Shown piece after piece: positions 1 through 12,200 of a DNA stretch of 64,000 nt. Origin of the DNA: Acanthornis magna (taxonomy: Eukaryota; Chordata; Aves; Passeriformes; Acanthizidae); assembly GCA_036785705.1 (NCBI GenBank), contig JAWUZG010000084.1, positions 17,373,501 to 17,437,500 on the forward strand. The letters run 5' to 3'. Every line of letters starts with the position of its first letter. The first letter of the stretch is position 1. The translations under genes and the position numbers were made by a program. The notes under the pieces were generated by a model. It was not told the DNA's origin, did no database searches, and saw only the letters and a program-made list of their open reading frames with translations.

Positions 1-939
1 ATTTTGAAAAAATAAACATCCCAGAACTGCCTGAGTCTCTCTGGTTGTCCACTGCTGAACTGGGTTCTTAGTCATATAAGTCAAGGTGAAGTACTAATGA
101 CCTTGATCCAAGGAAGCACTCAATCACATTCCTAATTTTGGTTTTAGAACTAGTCCCATTCGAATCCATTGCATAGATCCAATACTTAAACGTACACATA
201 GGTCTAAGAACTTTCCTGCCTAAATCTTTCACTTAAGAGGCTAATATTCATAAAATGGAGACAAACTGAAAAAAAGCATAAAGTGATCCATACCAGACAA
301 AAATGGAGAGCAGTACTGCAATTGCAAAATATTTCTAATTGTGGGGGAAAATGCAGGGGCACTAAAGGGATGCAACTAAAAGTTCTAGATGCAGACATTA
401 GATGTTGTACATGAACTGCAATACTCAATAACAATGTAGCCAAAGAACAGCTTTCCCCAAAAGCTCAGACACAATACTGCCACTGAGGAAATTAATTTAA
501 TTTGATTAATAAGAGTATGAAATGTCCCCTTGCAAACCTGACTACTCACATACACACAAATGCAATTATTTTGTGTTTAAATGACAGGGGAAATTTGTGT
601 GTGAAATTAGCAAGGAGAAGAGCTATTGCAAAGCAAACAAATAACATGGGAAAGAGCTAACTGCACAGTCAATGCAGCAAAGATCCTGTGTTCTGTCTAT
701 GACTCAAGGAATGAAATAGAAAAGTTAAGAGCTCACACCATGAGCTCCCAGCAGTGTGACTGTTTATGTGCAACAAAAGGACTAAATAAATACAAGGAAA
801 TGGGGAGAAAAAAGTTCCATCAGCAATTTTTAACCATATGTTTTTTAAAGGAATTACCTCTCACAGAGCTTTAGCTCCACTTACTGGCTGTAAATTAAAT
901 TCCTCATATAGTTGAAGGACAGCTCCCAAATAATTTTTA
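1..939. other. Intergenic, nothing recognised
   Basis: AT-rich single-copy-looking DNA. Short open frames on both strands lack codon or motif character. No CR1 tail, LTR end, tRNA or splice-flanked exon was recognised. Confidence 0.6.
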
Positions 940-1215
940 CTGCCTTCAGTCTGATCTCCCTTCTCGTTTCTCTGAGCCCCCCGACTGACCTTGGTGCAGC
1001 TTAAATCTGAGGCACAGCCGTCAGAAGAAATTTGGTGAACTCTGCACGACTGTCCAAACCAGCACCCATCACATTTCTGGTGCTCCGAACTCCCCCAGGC
1101 TGCCCAGCTGCTAGGAGTGGGTCCACACCTCGAAAGGCTAAAAGGGATACCGGGATCTGGACAAGGCAGAGTGAATGCAATTGTGATTCGTGAAGCAGAG
1201 AGATCATGTACAAGT
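940..1215. repeat. CpG-retaining block, possible old LTR or unclassified repeat
   Basis: This block keeps many CpGs (for example around 966, 990, 1047, 1087, 1130, 1152 and 1188) inside a strongly CpG-depleted flank. That fits a fairly young insertion or a small conserved regulatory block. The minus strand is open for 93 codons over 1001-1282, but the peptide has no domain I recognise. No paired LTR ends, primer-binding site or target-site duplication could be assigned. The family is unknown and the call rests on composition only. Confidence 0.25.
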
Positions 1216-4200
1216 CTTCATACACCTGCAAGATATGAGTATTTATCTGCATGAAGCAGTGGCCCTGCCACCTCACTACCAATGTCTCTTTAAACCTACT
1301 ACAAAGGGTGCCTGCCTCATATCACAGAGCAATGGAGACTGCTATGCTTATCTGGCTTGGCTCTTCCTCGGCATCACAACTGGATTTGCAGATAGAGTTA
1401 CTTTAATCCTCCTCCTTTTTATCATTGAGTGCCTGTGGAGCATGTGAGCACATACACTTAGGAAGAACAAGAAATGCCAAACATAAGATGAACTACAGTG
1501 TCCAAATGTGGGTATGGAAACAGCTGGAATTCACTGAGTTATCCATGCACTAAGGCCAATGGCAAATGGTGGACTCTGTAGGAAGAGGTACAGCAGTACC
1601 TAATCAGAGAAGAGCAGGACAGCCTGAATTTATACCAGCAATATTCCAGGGATCCCAGCAGTTACCCATTCAGGCATGGGGAAGCACACATGACCCAAAG
1701 AGCTACAGAGATCCTCACTAGCAGGAGGAAGAAAAATTCCTTCCAAACTAGGAAGCACAGGACATGCTGTCAGTGGTCCGTATAAGGGCATTGCATTTCC
1801 CTAATTGAGTCTAAACAGCAAATGGCAAACTCTTTTACAGAGAAAGAAAGCAATCAAAGGTGGACTCTGAAAGCCATGAGACAAATGACTGCCAAAAAAC
1901 CAACACATTCATGATACCTGTAATATCAGACCATCATCAAGAAGGGAAACCATGTTCTCAGGCAATCCCCTGTTCTTCAGAACTGCAGATTCTGGACATG
2001 CGAATAGCTTCACAGCTGCCAATTTTCACAAACTTTTGCTGACCTTCAACAGGATGAAACAGACTGGGGATTTCCCTACATGTTTCCTAGCCGTGCCCCA
2101 ATTCCTCTGGGAGGAATCCCAGGGGTGTGAATTAACCACCTGCTGTTGTTCTTGCTCACAGTCATGTACTTCACCCAAGCGCCTGATGCCTGTTGCAATG
2201 TGACAGATTGTGGGGGTACACGCAAGCAGTAGGGAAGGGAGAAGCACAGGTGGCAGAAAACACTGTTTCTGTGATCACTCTGAGTCTGCAGGGAGTCGAG
2301 GCTACCCCTTGACCTGCTCATTTGAGGCATAAATATTGCAGCACAACTATACTAGCAAAGCAGTCATCTTTAGGTCAGAGTTAACCGAACCCAATATGAA
2401 CTTCAGCTTATTTTTCTAGTGTAGAAAAGCCCAAAGGCATAATGCAAAGTAACACACATTAAGAGGGACTACCTTAGAAAGGTTACCTCTTCATTTAATC
2501 ATACATTTCATTTATTGCTCAATTAACATACCTCATGCATTTTCATCCCTGTATTACAGCTGCAGTATCTTTAGACCTGGAGCTGTACAGCTCTTTGCAA
2601 GGCATTTACTGTTATCTACTCAGATAGGTAAATCATTTTCTTTAGTACAGGCTGTCAGCATCTATCCTTTCAAAGGAGATGATAATTTCTGTGGTATTTT
2701 ATGAATGCCAGGTATGTACTACAGCAAAATCACCCTTTTTTCTCTCCTCAGCTCCCTATCTTCCCCAGGCATGGAGATCTGCCAATCTGTGTGAAGGTTC
2801 AGGACCAAAGATGACAGCACAGGAACCCCATCTCTAAAGCCTGCTGCTCATCAGGGTCCTTGGTCTCTACACACCAGGTAACACTCAACTTGTCTGTCAT
2901 GTCCGTGAGGAAGAAATGCAATACAACAGTTTAGAAATTCAGAAGGAATAATCAGGAATTTCATAAGCAGACTGTGTCTCTAATAGAAGACATTATCTCA
3001 TCACAGGGTGAAAGCTTTTCTTCATTCATACAACAACTTTCCATCATGACTGTATTGCACCGTACATCAGAGCACACACATGCAAGGAGCTCTCAGGCAC
3101 TACAGTCCAGCCCAGGCCCGGAGACAATTACCTACAACTTGTACAGAGTTTCTTGCTAAGCTGATCACACTGCTCTCAGGACAAAAAACAGTATCTCCAG
3201 GCAGTTACTGCCATACCAATGTGTAACAGCTAACTGCGTGGGCATGCAGAGACCTCAGTCCCATGCTCCAGTGCCGTGTATGTGAGACTTCTGTTGCTCA
3301 GAATCTCAATGAAAAGCATTTGCACGACGAGTGAGTCACAGTTTTTGTGCAAAGTGGATTCTATAAACATAGACTGTGTTTAGTGCATCTCTCTTTTGCC
3401 TCTCCAGATGAAGCCCACTCAACATTTCACATTCTTTACTAGTTCATACACAGAACAACTGGTGCCTTCACTGTCTGTCGCTGTAAGTGCCTGAATCTTA
3501 AAAGCAGTGTTGCAGAAAAGATGAACTGGTTTTGAAACAGGAATACTGTGTGCCCATCCTTTGGGACCTTCCATATGTACATACCTTCCATATCTTTATT
3601 CCATATCTCAGAAACCTCATTTTAAGCAATGAATGTACACTGGTGTAAAGCTACTTTGCACAAGGAACTGCAATGTTCAGGCTTACAAGACCATTTGAAT
3701 CAGTTGACAAAGTTGAGATGCTCCTGTTTTTGTGAATGGGAAAGCAAGTTCAAGCTCCATACACAGAGCTCTGTGTCTCTATGATAAGGTCTATGTCTTA
3801 TGTCATTTTCCAGTATGGGGCACAGAGGCTTTATGCTGCTACCTCCACCAGCAAGAATCATTCACAACAAAAGCCAGGAGAAAAAACACAGTCACAAGAG
3901 CTTTTGTAATTGAAATACATTGCCATAAAGAACAAGGAAAAAAACTTTGAAACTGAAGAAGACTTTGCTTGCCCAGAAATGTTTATCCATTTAATATAAA
4001 GCCTCAGGAACGAAATACAATCATCTACAATATTATCACAAACTGCTGAGTTATCTAAAATATACATTAAAAATTCATCCTGCCATGTGACAAAATATCA
4101 TTAACTTCCTGAGCTTTAGAACAGCCAATTTCTTCAAGGGATATCTAATATTAAAGCTAAAACCTTCTTTCAGCTAAAACGGCTCTGTACAAAATTTTAA

Positions 4201-7200
4201 AAATTTTTAAAAATAAACCAAAATGAACCCACAAAAAACCCCACACAGGTCTTTTATTAATCATGAAAGCTGAACACTATAACTGAAATTTTTTGTCTTC
4301 TCGTACTTCTGAAATTGAATAATTGCACAGAAAGAGAGCTTCATCAAGAAACTGTCTGTCAGTTTTAAGGTAGATTTTTGTTTTTACTTCTTTCCTCTTC
4401 CTTCCCTATACTTCTATTCTGGTGTTTCAGACAAAGTTAACAGTCATGAAAGTGTGCCTACTAGTCAGAGAACCCTCAGGAATAAATGGATACCCATATA
4501 CATTTATACCTAGGTGAAAATGAGTGGAATAGACTGCTGGATATTACACACAAGTTCACAACTTGTGTGTGATTATTTAGAGTGGATTTCTTCTTGTTTG
4601 GAAATTGAACTCAATGTCTCTTTATTGCTTAAGTCCTACAAACAGTATTGAAATGGTGGTGCTGTATTAAAACAGTATCAAAAGAGGCCTGGAGCTGACC
4701 AAGTGCACCATTGTTCATTCCAAGTAGTGAGCCTTACCTAAAACCAAATGGTCCATTAGCTCTATGGCAAAGTCAGATGAGATTCATAAAGACTAGGGGA
4801 TTAAAAATCAATTTAACACTTAATCATAGATTTGAAAATAATTCTTACTAGGTCCTGAGTTTGATAGTCTTGAAAGACAGTGGGGGAATAGGAGGTGGAC
4901 TGTCAAGAGTCACAATCCATTTCTACTTGCTGAACATGAAAAGAAAGATGCTTATGGGAAAATAGTGGCAGGAGTATAGGAATATCACTTCAAAAACAGG
5001 TAAAGATCAAAAGATCATGGAAAAAGGTTTTCATTTCATCTTTTGTGCAAAAGATGCATTCCACTGCAGTGAAGGGGACAGATTTTGGAGTGTACCTTCT
5101 TTCCATGGAATTTGTTGCCTACTCCTCCTCGCCAATGTCATAGACAGCACCACTGTTTACCCAGCACACCCACTTCTTCCATGAAACAAGGTGACTTACA
5201 AAAATTGAAGGGAGGAAAAAGAACTTTGTATGAATTTGGGGTCACTGTTCCATGAAGATTGATCAAAAATGTAATTATTTGAAAGGAAGCTTGGTTTGTC
5301 TTCATTATTATTGCTAATGCAGAAAAGAAAGTGGGATGTAGAGAAAATAACCAAGAACAGGGAAACAAATCAGGACATGTATCTCTCCTATTCCTTTAGA
5401 AAAAAAAAAAAAAAAGGTCTTTAAAAACTCTAAGTGTATAGACAATTCAGACTTCTGAAAAATTAAATGCCAGTATAAGGTGCTGTTGTGCACTGGCCCA
5501 TTTTAAGCTCTAGGTACCTGTAAATATCACTCTGTTTAAGGAAGTTTAATGAACACACTATTTAGACACCTAAGAGGTCTATAAATCACAAGCACATAAA
5601 ATAATCCCATAGCATGGCTGCCAGATGGTCCATGTTACGAACTGAACAAAACTTTAGATCAAATTTGCAAACATACTGTTTTCACGGCCTCCTCCTCCCT
5701 AGCATGATATTAGGTGATATTCATTAAAACTGGCGATGCAGTTGAAGTAAAGGGAATAATGCAGAGGTAGTTCAAAGGGAGGATTCAAATAGCTCAGAAG
5801 CTGGCAGCAACCACGAATGGACCATCCTCGTATCCCACCTGACAGTGCAGTTTGCAGCAGTCTTGTCACAGCCATGCTGCAGCACCAGGAGGGCAGTCAA
5901 CTAAATGTGAAAGCTTTTTTCTTTCTCACTTCTTAGTCATACTTAAGAGTTACTGTGTAGCTCTCCCTCCTCCAGGCTGAGATCTGTCAGCCAAAGTAGG
6001 GCTATTGAATGAATCTCACTTTTCTCTCTGCTTAAGTCTCAGGACTTCTTCTGCCATGACAATGGGACTTGAGTGGTACCTAAAGCTTGCAGTGGCTCCC
6101 TGCAAAAGAATAAATTTCATTCTTTAGTACTGTATACTTTTAAAGTGACTGATTTTGCCATTCATCCGGGAAAACTGTTACAGAAATATTAACATTGGAA
6201 ATATTCATGTTGGTATAAATGAGATGTGAATGGAAATGTGCGCATATAAAAGCACCAGAAAAAGAATGTCAGAGCAAGTGTCAAAGGACTGGTGAGAGTT
6301 AATTGCCACAGAACACCGCATCTGTGATTTTATGCAAACGACCAAAGAAAGGAAGAAAAAACTTAAACATAAGGTGAAAGTGGAGGCCAGTGCTGGAGCC
6401 ATGGAATACTCAGATAAGGAAAAAGTGAAATTCATGAGTTTTATCTAAAACATATATGGGGACAAGAAAAATACAAGGCAACAGTTACAACTACCTGGAA
6501 GTCTTCATAGAGGTATGTGCATTCTCATATTCCTTATTTTTAACTACAATAAGCTACCACTGCAGAAAGATTCCAGAATGAATCTGTATATATTTCCTCC
6601 CTTTCTCATAATAAGTCATTTTCTTCCTCCCTTTATTATCTGATCTCATTCTAGCTTACGGGCATCCTTTCTTTCTGGGATGTCAAAGTAATATTCCTGG
6701 AGATCCTTCTGCGCATACTCTTTTCAAAAACTGGAACTTCTGATCCACATGTGTAGTTGCTGTTTGTTGTGTGAGTCTTATAACAAGTACATAAGCATTT
6801 TGCAGCACACAGAGCAGCAGACTTTGCTGGTTGCAGCAGGATGCTCTACCCTGGAATGTGGTCAAACAAGTCAGACAATACCCTGCTTACAAGGCTATCA
6901 GTGATGGACTGAGAGGGAGTGTCATGCTGGGTTTGGTGCTGAATTATGCTAAAACCAATCTGATGCATCTGCTCCCAATTAACACCCTGAGCAAAAGATT
7001 GAAACAAAGATTTGGCAGATGAACTGCCAGGCTGACCTGGAGATATATGACTGGCAGTTATATCACTTTACACCGTAAAAGTCCAGGCCACTTTCACATG
7101 AAAGGTTCTTCCAACATACACCTTCTTGGAGTGTGTGTATGAAGTTTTCTGCCTTGAAGTAGGGACACCCCTTCAAGGACACTCCTCAAAGTTGAGTGAA

Positions 7201-7440
7201 AGAGATCTGCCCAAGAGCATTGGTATAGTGAGGTTCATCAATCTCCGCTTAGTAATTGTTTCTTTTTGTTAACTTTAATATAATTGCTTTGATATAGTGC
7301 ATTATATTATACTGTACACTACTAGTACATTTAGCTTTTACACCATTATTCAGTAATTAATTCAGACTAATATTTTTGTCTAATCACTTGTCATAACAAA
7401 CAATTCATTTTATGTAAATATATCTGATTTGCCATCTTTA
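1216..7440. other. Intergenic, no gene recognised
   Basis: Gene-poor AT-rich sequence with only short chance open frames. It includes an A16 run at 5400-5416 and a small perfect hairpin at 4546-4570. The stretch from 6830 to 7030 is unusually C- and G-balanced with a 63-codon open frame, but shows no recognisable protein family. Confidence 0.5.
4546..4570. repeat. Perfect inverted repeat, 11-bp arms, 3-nt loop
   Basis: The left arm ACACACAAGTT (4546-4556) and right arm AACTTGTGTGT (4560-4570) are exact reverse complements separated by CAC. The feature is isolated, with no gene around it. Function unknown and chance is possible. Confidence 0.7.
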
Positions 7441-7444
7441 ATCC

Positions 7445-7650
7445 TGTGGGACAAGGCTATTTAATCCATTGGCGATCTGGGGCTAATATTGCGTTCAACC
7501 ACCCCCAGCCTCCTCTCTGAGAAGGAGTTTAGAATGCAGGGGGCCCTCTCTGCACCTATGGCTCAGCAACAGGACTTCTCTAATAAAACTTTGTGTGAAG
7601 CTCCCACTATCAGCCATGACACAGGTCTGATGTTTCTTTTCTGAAACTGC
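7445..7650 (+). mobile_element. LTR-like fragment with AATAAA (endogenous retrovirus, tentative)
   Basis: The segment begins TGTGGGACAAGG and is richer in C than its flank. Near 7580 it carries an AATAAAACTTTG poly(A)-type block followed by a CA-containing end, the usual U3-R-U5 order of a short LTR on the + strand. No internal retroviral genes follow, so if real it is a degraded solo LTR. Both boundaries are approximate. Confidence 0.35.
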
Positions 7651-8149
7651 ATCAAAAGAAGAGTCAATAGGTCCTTGAAGCTGCTTAAAGCATATTGTAT
7701 GTCCTCTGGAGTGATGGGCATTTCTTCGCTAGGAATATTTCAACGCTAGGGACAGATCTAGAGCCACTACTGCTCTTTGCAACATTTGCTGCAACAGCAG
7801 CAGCAGGACACTTTGTCTCCTGTTCTGGGAGGATCTATGGATGCCATCCCTAGCCCTGCCACAACTCATTGTGAGGTTTTAGCTGAGCCGCTGACACAAT
7901 CAATGCATGGAGTAGACACCTGTCCTGAGAACTGACTCTGATAGCCAGACTGCACTGCCTGCAATAACCTTGTCAGAATAAAATGTGCAATGTACAACTC
8001 CTACCTGTGGCAAATTTGGAATGACTACTGTTGGTTCAAGAAGAGTGAGTTTTCCTTTCATCCACAGGGCAGAACCCATGGCCCAAACTCAAGTTAGAGC
8101 TGAGTGAAAGACAGAGAACCCACCACACAATAGATGGGTGATGCTGTGT

Positions 8150-9290
8150 AACTGGCAGGGACAGTTTGTTATCATGCCTCTTGTGACACGGGTAGCTACA
8201 AACAGGTCATTCTCACTTCAGTCTCATCTCATCAGCAGACAAAGCTGCCAGCTGCCAAGAAGGTGGAGGCAGCTGAAGCACTCTGTCCCCCGCTTTGTGT
8301 GGCAAGTGGCTGAGCTGCAGGAGGTGGTGAGAAAGCTGCCTAGCATCAGGGAGGCTGAGAAGGAACTGGATAGCTGGTTCCAAGCACAATCTGCAGTGGA
8401 CTCACCTCCCACCGCCAGAATCTCCTTCACTTGCAGACACAGAAGGGGGGGATAATAATGCCAGAGAATGGAAGATTGCAGCAGCAAGGACCTGCAGGAG
8501 GAAAAGACTTCCCCTGAAGCGTGAAGTGCCCTCGCAGAATCGTTTGATGGCTCTGCAGACTGAAGAGGAAAGATCCATCACATCAGAAGAGACTCTGGAG
8601 CTGAGTAAGGCAGCATGATCTCTGTCCCGTGTAACAACCAGCACAACTAAGAAACGGCAATGGGTGGAAGAAGTAGGCAACTGTCCTCAGAGCTAGGTAG
8701 GCACTCATTTTCTGACCTGACACACTCTCTAGAGGGGTGGGATGCAGAGGCTTCTGCCAGGGTTGTCACTAAGAAACTACTGAGCATCACACAGTCCAGA
8801 CCATTACCACTGCTCTTGCTTCTTATGGGTGCCAGTGATACAGCCAGGAGCAGTCTGAAATGCATCTAGGATAACAAAGCTCTGAGAATGGTGGTAAAGG
8901 ACTCGGGAGCAGAGGTAGGTTTTTCATCAGTCTTTCCAATCAAAGGCAAGGAGTTTGAAAGGGTCAGTCAAGTCTGGAGATTCAACAAACAGAGGACTGA
9001 TCCAACAGCCAGAGGTTTGACTACTGAGACCATGGTAATTGCTCTGAGAAACCTGGTCTACTGAGGGGCCAGATGGGGTCCCCTTGTCAGAGAAAGGGAA
9101 GAGCATCTTCACTCAGAGGCTTGCCAAGATGGTGAAGAGGGCTTTTAAAAAGTTGATGTGAGAGGGGAATTTCAATGAATCCCCCTCCTATCAGTGTGAT
9201 GCCAGGGCCAGCACGAGATGCGCTGAGCCTGGAGAAGGTACACAGGTCAGTGGGAGAACACCTGAAGAGCAGTACTTGAACATTCTACTA
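8150..9290 (+). mobile_element. CR1 LINE fragment: 5' part with ORF1 esterase (SGNH) remnant
   Basis: Translation in shifting + frames gives a coiled-coil-like segment (RKLPSIREAEKELDSWF, about 8330-8382). A diverged esterase domain follows: a GASDTAR block (about 8827-8850) where the family usually has GTNDTAR, then VVKDSGAEVGFSS (about 8890-8930), then a GVPLSEKGK block (about 9074-9100). CR1-type ORF1 proteins are known to carry such an esterase. Stops and frameshifts break the frame, and the histidine expected before LSEKGK reads proline, so it cannot be active. The element stops near the start of ORF2, and no reverse transcriptase or 3' tail follows. This is unusual because most avian CR1 copies are 5'-truncated and keep only the 3' end. 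Confidence 0.7.
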
Positions 9291-12200
9291 TCTGCACCTT
9301 CTGCAGTTTATCAAGTTTCAACACTATCATGTTTTTTCCTTTTTGTTCTGCCCCAGACTAAGCCAATGCAGGGACAGGCTGTTCCCAGAGAGCAGCAGGG
9401 GCCATAGAAGCAGATGGAGACAGGCCTGTTCCTTGCTAGTCCTGGTACACTCTTCACAACATCATTTCCTGTGCTTTGCCTTGTGCTGTTAAAGTTCCCG
9501 CAGGCAAGGAAGAGAGGATTGCTTGTAACATAAGAATAGCATGTGAGTTTTGACTTCTGTCTTTATTTCTAGTCCAGGTCTTTGAGTCATAGAATATGTG
9601 TTGATTCCCAAGGCGAGAAGATATTCCTCAACTGCTTCAACAGCCATATTTTAAAAAGATAGACCTTTTCTTTCTCTCATCAGCTCACAAAACTATTCTC
9701 TCTTTAGAGTATCATATATTATTCGTATTATTGTTCAAATCAAGTCGGCAGATTTACTGCCACTATAACTTGGAAGACTGACAGACTCACAGACTGTTCT
9801 TTTCATGTCCCACCACACCTGGGCTAGACTGACTGCATCCTCCTGGAAGTAAGAGCTGTTTTCCTTGCTTTTGTCAGACGTTTTTCAATGCAAAGTTATA
9901 CAGAGTTACACACACCACCTCTTTGCAGCAGCTCTCATGAGGAAAGCCCATACTCAGTACCATGGCATGCTTTCTGCAGCATTTATTGAGCCAGTGCTTC
10001 TTCCACATCTCTGCAGATTTTTGGTGACTATAACAGAAAGTTAAATAAAACAGATTTCATTTCTTATGCATTAGGAACATGGTCATTGTGCAGCCTAAGC
10101 TCCCTCTTTTTTTTACATTTGAAGACAGGTCCTTCAACTTTATTCTGGGAAATGCAACAGAAGGGAGAACACCAGATGAATTGCCAAATGGAGAGGAATT
10201 AAATTATGCCAAGTGCTAACTGGAGTTTACTCACAGACACATACGCCCATATCACAAACTGTCTTGCTGCAATATTTTTCTACTAGAACTAAATGTGGTG
10301 CAAGGTGCATTACTGTGCCTCTCTTCATGGATCACAAGCTTCCCATGTACTCCAGTGTGCCCTGCTGTTTCTGGAACACTTTGGTACATCCCATACTGCC
10401 TGCTCTCTGTCAGTAGTGAAAGTGTTAATGCATCAAATACAATAAAGCTTCATAAAAAGCTTCAAAAACCCACCAACTAAGGGTTATTCCTTGGGAGGCA
10501 GATAATGCTTTCCTTTTCATTTTGGCTAAACTCCTCTGAGTTCTCTGAAAGTTCTGCTGATTTTTTACACCACACCCCAGCACCAGCTGCTCACATGCAG
10601 TGGGCATCCCTGTGTCCTGCAAATGAAGAGCATTTGCAGGTCTGTAAGTGTATTAGAAATAGCTGGGCTTTCAAAGCTGGCCTTGTTCGAATACATAGTC
10701 CATCTTGTAATTGACTGTCAGCTTGATTTACAATGGCAGTTGTGATGGGCTTGGAGATTTCAATCCAAAAGGCTCTCTGAAATAAATGAGAACAAAAGTC
10801 AATCCAGTGAGGCAGCTCAATTTGTTAATATCATCAAAGAACAAGGAATGGTTTGGGCAACACAGCAAGCCAAAACAAAATGCACTCAAGACAGAAGCAG
10901 CCCAGACAAAGGCAGTTCATAAAACAAATTGCAACTCCTGTAGAAATTATAGAAGCATATAGAGGAATGAAGGTCAGCAAGAGGAAATTAAAAAATCGTT
11001 CTATTCAGAAAAAAAAGCAAGGAATGAGCAAGAATGTTTAAGCTCTGAAGATTCTGACCCATCAGGTGCTTTATATAATTTGTGGGGAAAAGCTTCATAA
11101 GAATCTAAACTAAATATTTTGGGCCTGAATAGGTGGCATTATGAGTCTTCCAATCAGAAGATTCTGAAATATCATGCTTGATCATTAAATTTTTCTAAAA
11201 TCCTGAAACTCTGGTTAAACATTAGGAAGGCAGGTAAAAGGCAAGGGAAGAAGATGCTGATAGAGACCTCCATGTTCATTGCTTGCTTTCTGTAACAGAC
11301 CTTAACTTCACCTCCAAGGCTCTGAACACTTTGGATTTTGCAGATATTGCCTCTCTATTTTTAAAGTGAATAGAGACATTCTAGACAAAGTAAGGGTAAC
11401 CAGAACTGAGAGGACTAAGGGAAAACCTATTTTTCACCTGTTGCAAGAGCTTGTCAGTGGGTGGACAACGTTAACACCTTGTTTTTCAGCCACAATTTTG
11501 TTAAGTTTAACTCCCGTGTTTAGGCTAAATTTCTATGTTTAAACTAACATACCTGAGATTTTCACTGAACTAGAATCAGAAATATATCATTCAGATACAA
11601 TAAACAGCAATGAAAAGTAAAGCAAATCTGACTTCAATATGTATCACGTATCTTGTACAGAAACTTACATATTAAAATAGAGCAGTTTTTGAAAGCGATA
11701 CAGCACATTAAAATATGAGTTATGATCTTGATTCTTCATGTAGACCCAAATGACTGATTTGGATAAATTATTACTTTGCCACTGGAATCCTTCCATCTCT
11801 TACTTCTGATTTCTGTGCTTTGCTGTTAGCAAACAATTTGTTAGTCAAACAATTAGCCACATCAGCAAACAGCCGCCTGGTAATAATACTTTATGCATGC
11901 CAGTATTGAAATTGAAATTGCAAACCACAAGTGCTGTGGTCTGTCCTTAGGTGTATCAATCCTGCTGGTCAGGCTGATTAACCCCTTTGTAATTAAAGCA
12001 TGCTCAGACAGGCATTTGCTTCAAAACCCAAAGCTTCTTCCAAGGGAACTACAGAATAAGCCTCCAGTTGTTAGCGATGGAACAAAGTCACCTCTGTCCT
12101 CTTGCTGCTAAGAACAAGGACTTTTGAATGCTTGGTTACAGCCAGCAAGAAGGTCATACATCCAGTCCAAAGTCCTACTCCTAGTGCTCCAATTTCTTTC

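Noticed and set aside
10670..10700. GTTCGAATAC as a tRNA T-loop / B box
   Set aside because: No matching A box, anticodon stem or acceptor stem could be folded around it. The same holds for the GTTCGATTC word at 53281.
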